Source: Coffea arabica | Taxonomy: Eukaryota; Streptophyta; Magnoliopsida; Gentianales; Rubiaceae | Assembly: GCF_036785885.1 (NCBI RefSeq) | Contig: NC_092320.1 | Coordinates: forward strand, 13,269,557-13,333,556 | Reading direction: 5' to 3' | DNA: 64,000 nt | Shown: in pieces, positions 60,851 to 64,000 of the stretch | Layout: each line of letters begins with the position of its first letter | Numbering within the stretch: position 1 is the stretch's first letter | The notes under the pieces: generated by a model | The model's database searches: none | What the model saw: only the letters and a program-made list of their open reading frames with translations | What the model was told of the DNA's origin: nothing | Made by a program: the position numbers and the translations under genes

Positions 60851-61444
60851 TTATGAACACTTCAAATCTTGGAGCTGCCTAGATGGGATATTGAGGTTCA
60901 TGGTGCAATTCATGTTGGTGGACTTATTTTTCTTGAAGATCAACATTAGCGTCAGTTTGCCTTTCAATGTTGCTCGGCTAGTCAGAGGGATCCAAGCGTG
61001 TGGACTCAATTCATTTCCTAGTACATCCCCGGGCACATTGGCAGAGGACAAATCCACCGGAACAACGAATTTCTTGGTTGATCTGAAATTAGCCTTTCCC
61101 CTGGGAACCACAGCTTCTCCCACCTTGTAGTTCTGATAGAAGAATTCAATAGTGCTATTCTGGTACTTGTAGCGACCGAAGTTTGCGTTCTTGACAGAGA
61201 GCTCTGCAATCATCTTGGTACTAAAAGAAGCATTTGTGGTCAATGTTGAAACCTGGAAATCCTCAAGTGCGGCAGACCTCACGCGGAATTTAGGCGCCCT
61301 GACCTTCATCACCACAAGTGCGAAGACCAATATGACTGCTGTTTGGAACACAGCGAAGGCTGCAACGTATGCAAAACATTTCATCCGTTTCTTGCGACGC
61401 TCTTCCCTTTGAGCCACTGAGGCCACCTCTTGATCATATGCCAT
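60851..61444 (-). CDS. LEA_2 / NDR1-HIN1-like membrane protein, array copy 5
   Basis: 197 aa starting MAYDQEVASVAQ, six residues different from copy 4. The same tail, transmembrane helix (about 23-46) and NANFGRYKY-containing LEA_2 domain are intact. By chance the frame stays open for 105 further codons upstream, but that stretch covers the TATA box at 61591 and the promoter, so it is not protein. The start follows the array consensus. A potentially redundant recent paralogue. Confidence 0.9.
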   Translation of the reverse strand: MAYDQEVASVAQREERRKKRMKCFAYVAAFAVFQTAVILVFALVVMKVRAPKFRVRSAALEDFQVSTLTTNASFSTKMIAELSVKNANFGRYKYQNSTIEFFYQNYKVGEAVVPRGKANFRSTKKFVVPVDLSSANVPGDVLGNELSPHAWIPLTSRATLKGKLTLMLIFKKNKSTNMNCTMNLNIPSRQLQDLKCS

Positions 61445-61590
61445 TGATTTTAATTCTTTTTGGTGCTGGAATGTGGCTATTTGCACGAAATGTTTGTTGA
61501 ATAGTTTTGATTGCTTGATTCTTGGCGAAGTATATAAAGCTTGAAGGAAGCTTTCAGCGGTGATGAAAAAGTTTAGGCAGTCTCGTGGGG

Positions 61591-61598
61591 TATTTATA
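61591..61598 (-). promoter_or_regulatory. TATA box of LEA_2 copy 5
   Basis: TATAAATA on the minus strand, 147 bp upstream of the ATG, in the same context as in the other copies. Confidence 0.7.
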
Positions 61599-61856
61599 GA
61601 TCCATAAAACGTGTACCAAAGAGAGGTGTTTATTGATGTGTTAAGAGGTCCGCGCTTAGGACAACTATTTTGAAGTTTTCTTGCGAGAACAAGTGAACTT
61701 TTGCTGCTGAAGTTAAAGACTCTGTAAACTTTTTGATCTCGTCCTATACGCGCCTGCAAGTTTTTTGACTATAGCTGCCCAGCAAGGCTTTAGTATGATT
61801 TTGTTGAAAATAAGATCATTGCCCATCCAGTGTCGGGTGGATTTGGGGTTTTTGTT

Positions 61857-61858
<2 letters not shown>

Positions 61859-61887
<29 letters not shown>

Positions 61888-61888
61888 G
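61859..61888. repeat. 30-base G homopolymer
   Basis: An uninterrupted run of 30 G followed by CGG. The paralogous place in unit 1 (about 58405) has only GGGG nearby. A (GA)n run follows at about 61948-61972. Confidence 0.95.
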
Positions 61889-61940
61889 CGGTGTTATATA
61901 TAATTCTCTAAACAAAAGGAAAGAGTGTGAAACAGGCAAG

Positions 61941-61972
<32 letters not shown>

Positions 61973-62448
61973 AGAAGAGAAGTTCCTTTCATCAAATGTA
62001 AATCCAAATTTCTTTTGGGTAGCAAAATACATACGGATCGGATCAATCCACTTTTCACCTAGTTGCTTGAACGGGTGGTGAGCTGTTGCACAAAAAGTGG
62101 TATTCCAGATGCAATTCAGGTGTAATAACTCAATTTTCTCTTAGCATATAAAATTCCTCTTGATGCTACACAAAATGTTTTCTAGTGAGAGACTTCCAAA
62201 TTTATATAATCAAAGATTACAAAATGAGTTATTTTTAAAACTGCCATTAAAGTACAGAAAATGTGTGAAGTCTTTCAATTATACCCCTTAAATTGATTTA
62301 CTTCATCAATTAAATTTTTGTGTTTGAACAACATACACAAGCTAGCCATTACTAAACGATTAATCGAGAGAGAGAGAGAGAGGAGAGATGGGTGGCCATA
62401 AAACTACCATGAAACATTCTATATATGAAAGTCACTGCTTACAATGTG

Positions 62449-63656
62449 TACAGAGAAATGCAATTTTTGGTTCCCGATATTGGCTTATGTGCTAAATTGG
62501 CTCCTCAAGTTTCCATCAAAACTAATTGGGTCCTCAAAGTTTCTCATTTTAAGTAAATTTAGGACCACTGACTGAAAATCATAATAATTAACTATCAAAA
62601 TCAAATTGTTATTACTCAAAAGTGTTCATTTTGCAATTTTTCTTCATAATATTTTAAGTAATTATAATTAGCATTTTAAGACAAAATGGAATGTGAATTA
62701 ATTAAATAAAAAATAGATGTGTTCCAATTAGTTGAAGAAAATGAGAAAATTTTGGTGTTAATAAATAACTTTATTAATTACTACTAAACAAATTCTTCCA
62801 TGACTAGTGGAATAGGTTGTAAATTGGTAGTTCGTAATGGTGATTTTAAAAAAATTAGTGAATGTAAATATCTATATGATGTGTTTTTTGGAAATTTTTT
62901 TTTTAAAAAAATCCCTTATATTTTTTATTATCTTTCTTACCTATTAAAATTCCAGGTTCCAATAGTAAAGTTTTAAAATATTTATTTTGCTATTTGTACA
63001 CATTGATAATTTTATTGAATGATTAAAATAATTCTACAATATCAACTTCATCTTAATTGATAACCTGTTGAAATGTGAAAAAAAATTGTCAACCTAATTT
63101 ACATATAGTATAGATTCTTATGTTTTAAAAGGATATTTAAATAAATGTTTAGTTATTAATACTAGTAAAAAAATGACAGACTTGTTATCAATTAATTATT
63201 TATAATTTAAAACAATAAATACACACATAATGCTAAATTTGAAACTAACTATACAAAAGGGGAAGAAACCTGTGAGAAATAGTTGGATGAATAAATGAGA
63301 TAAAAATGAAAAAACAACAAGAAGTTTGATTCATTTTTGCACTTTTTTTAAACAAAAGTTTGACCTAGTTCATATTTCATTTCATCCTAAAACCACAGTA
63401 TAACTATTTAAAACTTAATAGACCGTAATGATTCAAATTCAAAACATTTTTGGGGAGCAAAAAGGCATAATCAAAGTTGTTGACTAATTAAAATTTGTTT
63501 TTTTTTATCACTTTTTAATGTTTAATTTCCGTCAATTGTCCGAAATGTATCTAAAATCAGAAATTTTAGAGACCAAATTTGTTTTGATGAAAATATTATA
63601 GACCTAACTACTTGACACACGCGCCATACATTGGGAACTAAAACTACATTTTCGCA
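62449..63656. mobile_element. Long-inverted-repeat MITE (MULE-like), ~1.2 kb
   Basis: The left arm 'gcaatttttggttccc...tttccatcaaaacta' recurs inverted on the right ('tagttttagttccc...tttcatcaaaacaaa'). The paralogous place in unit 1 (about 60000) lacks the element and reads straight from 'ttgcttataatatg' to 'tctggtgtgagcgcc', so it is an empty site. The flanks TACAATGTG and TTAAATGTG match at 7 of 9 positions, a 9-bp MULE-type duplication. AT-rich core, no coding capacity. Confidence 0.75.
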
Positions 63657-64000
63657 TTAAATGTGTTCTGGTGTGAGCGCCTTGTACTATTTTATCCTTT
63701 TGGGTGAAGGTTATATGGGAATTCCAACGAGTGAAAAAATCATTTATGTGGAATATATTCCTCTAGCTTTACAAATTGGATGGACATCTCTCTTAAATTA
63801 CTAGTATTTGATGAAGTAGCAAAAAATCACTCCCGGAAGTTTGTGATGGCTTACGTGTTATGATTTGAGTTGGTAAGGAGAGAGAGAGTAGAAAAGAGCA
63901 GAATTCTTACTGCGAGAAATGAGTGAGCGTACAATTTGAATATTCTCAGATGCGTCCTAGTGTACAGAAAGCACTTTATTAGTTATACAACGTATCTGCC
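63657..64000. other. End of duplicated segment, intergenic
   Basis: 63657-63850 matches about 60003-60200 ('tctggtgtgagcgccttgta', 'agtagcaaaaaatcactc'). The last 150 bp show nothing. Confidence 0.5.

Larger units (their letters stand above)
60660..62160. repeat. Second copy of the recent tandem duplication (core)
   Basis: Nearly identical to about 57200-58620, offset 3,441 bp at the two start codons. It includes the LEA_2 gene, promoter and 3' flank. Confidence 0.85.

Noticed and set aside
61445-61759. 105-codon N-terminal extension of LEA_2 copy 5 (302-aa reading)
   Set aside because: It covers the conserved TATA box and promoter, and no other copy has it. It is open by chance.

Overview
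This is a nuclear window from a flowering plant, most likely a eudicot. It has AT-rich intergenic DNA, spliced genes, two plant LTR retrotransposons primed by initiator tRNA-Met, many MITEs, and host genes of plant families. The gene sequences suggest an asterid, but I cannot name the species.

1-20.3 kb is an eroded cluster of small secreted invertase/pectin-methylesterase inhibitor (PMEI) genes on the + strand. It holds two intact open frames (9798-10340, and 17894-18415 which is the best conserved), one clear decayed copy (290-518), one badly damaged copy (19792-20292) and one C-terminal scrap (17290-17425). A 7.5-kb Ty3/gypsy chromovirus-like element (2029-9556, perfect CTCTT target duplication) and a 4.9-kb Ty1/copia Tork-type element (11595-16503) split the cluster. 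Both are broken fossils. A probable solo LTR (19065-19715) sits between the last two copies.

20.9-25.6 kb holds a five-coding-exon gene for the TFIID subunit TAF13 on the - strand. I built it from splice sites; no long open frame reveals it. Intron 4 carries a hAT-type MITE with a perfect 8-bp target duplication. The upstream region has the GGCCCA-type motifs common in housekeeping promoters.

25.6-43.7 kb has few genes and many repeats: a dispersed repeat pair, a Helitron 3' end, a 1.4-kb long-inverted-repeat MITE and a tRNA-derived SINE. At 37376-37401 there is a near-perfect miR171 pairing site interrupted by a central 3-nt bulge. That is the layout of an endogenous target mimic, and it lies about 500 bp downstream of a TATA box. 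It is the most interesting single site in the window.

43.8-47.9 kb has an intact single-exon GDP-L-fucose synthase gene (- strand), with a 501-bp hAT MITE 133 bp upstream of its ATG and two more hAT-like MITEs beyond. In all of them, the sequence inside the ends is an array of a short motif (CTCGAG, GGGGCGG, GGATCCGG and so on), with a different motif in each element.

48.6-63.9 kb is a tandem array of five intact LEA_2/NDR1-HIN1-like membrane protein genes, all on the - strand, each with the same CTATAAATA-type TATA box 113-147 bp upstream of the ATG. The last two arose by a recent tandem duplication of about 3.4 kb. MITEs of several superfamilies, one nested in another, lie between the genes.
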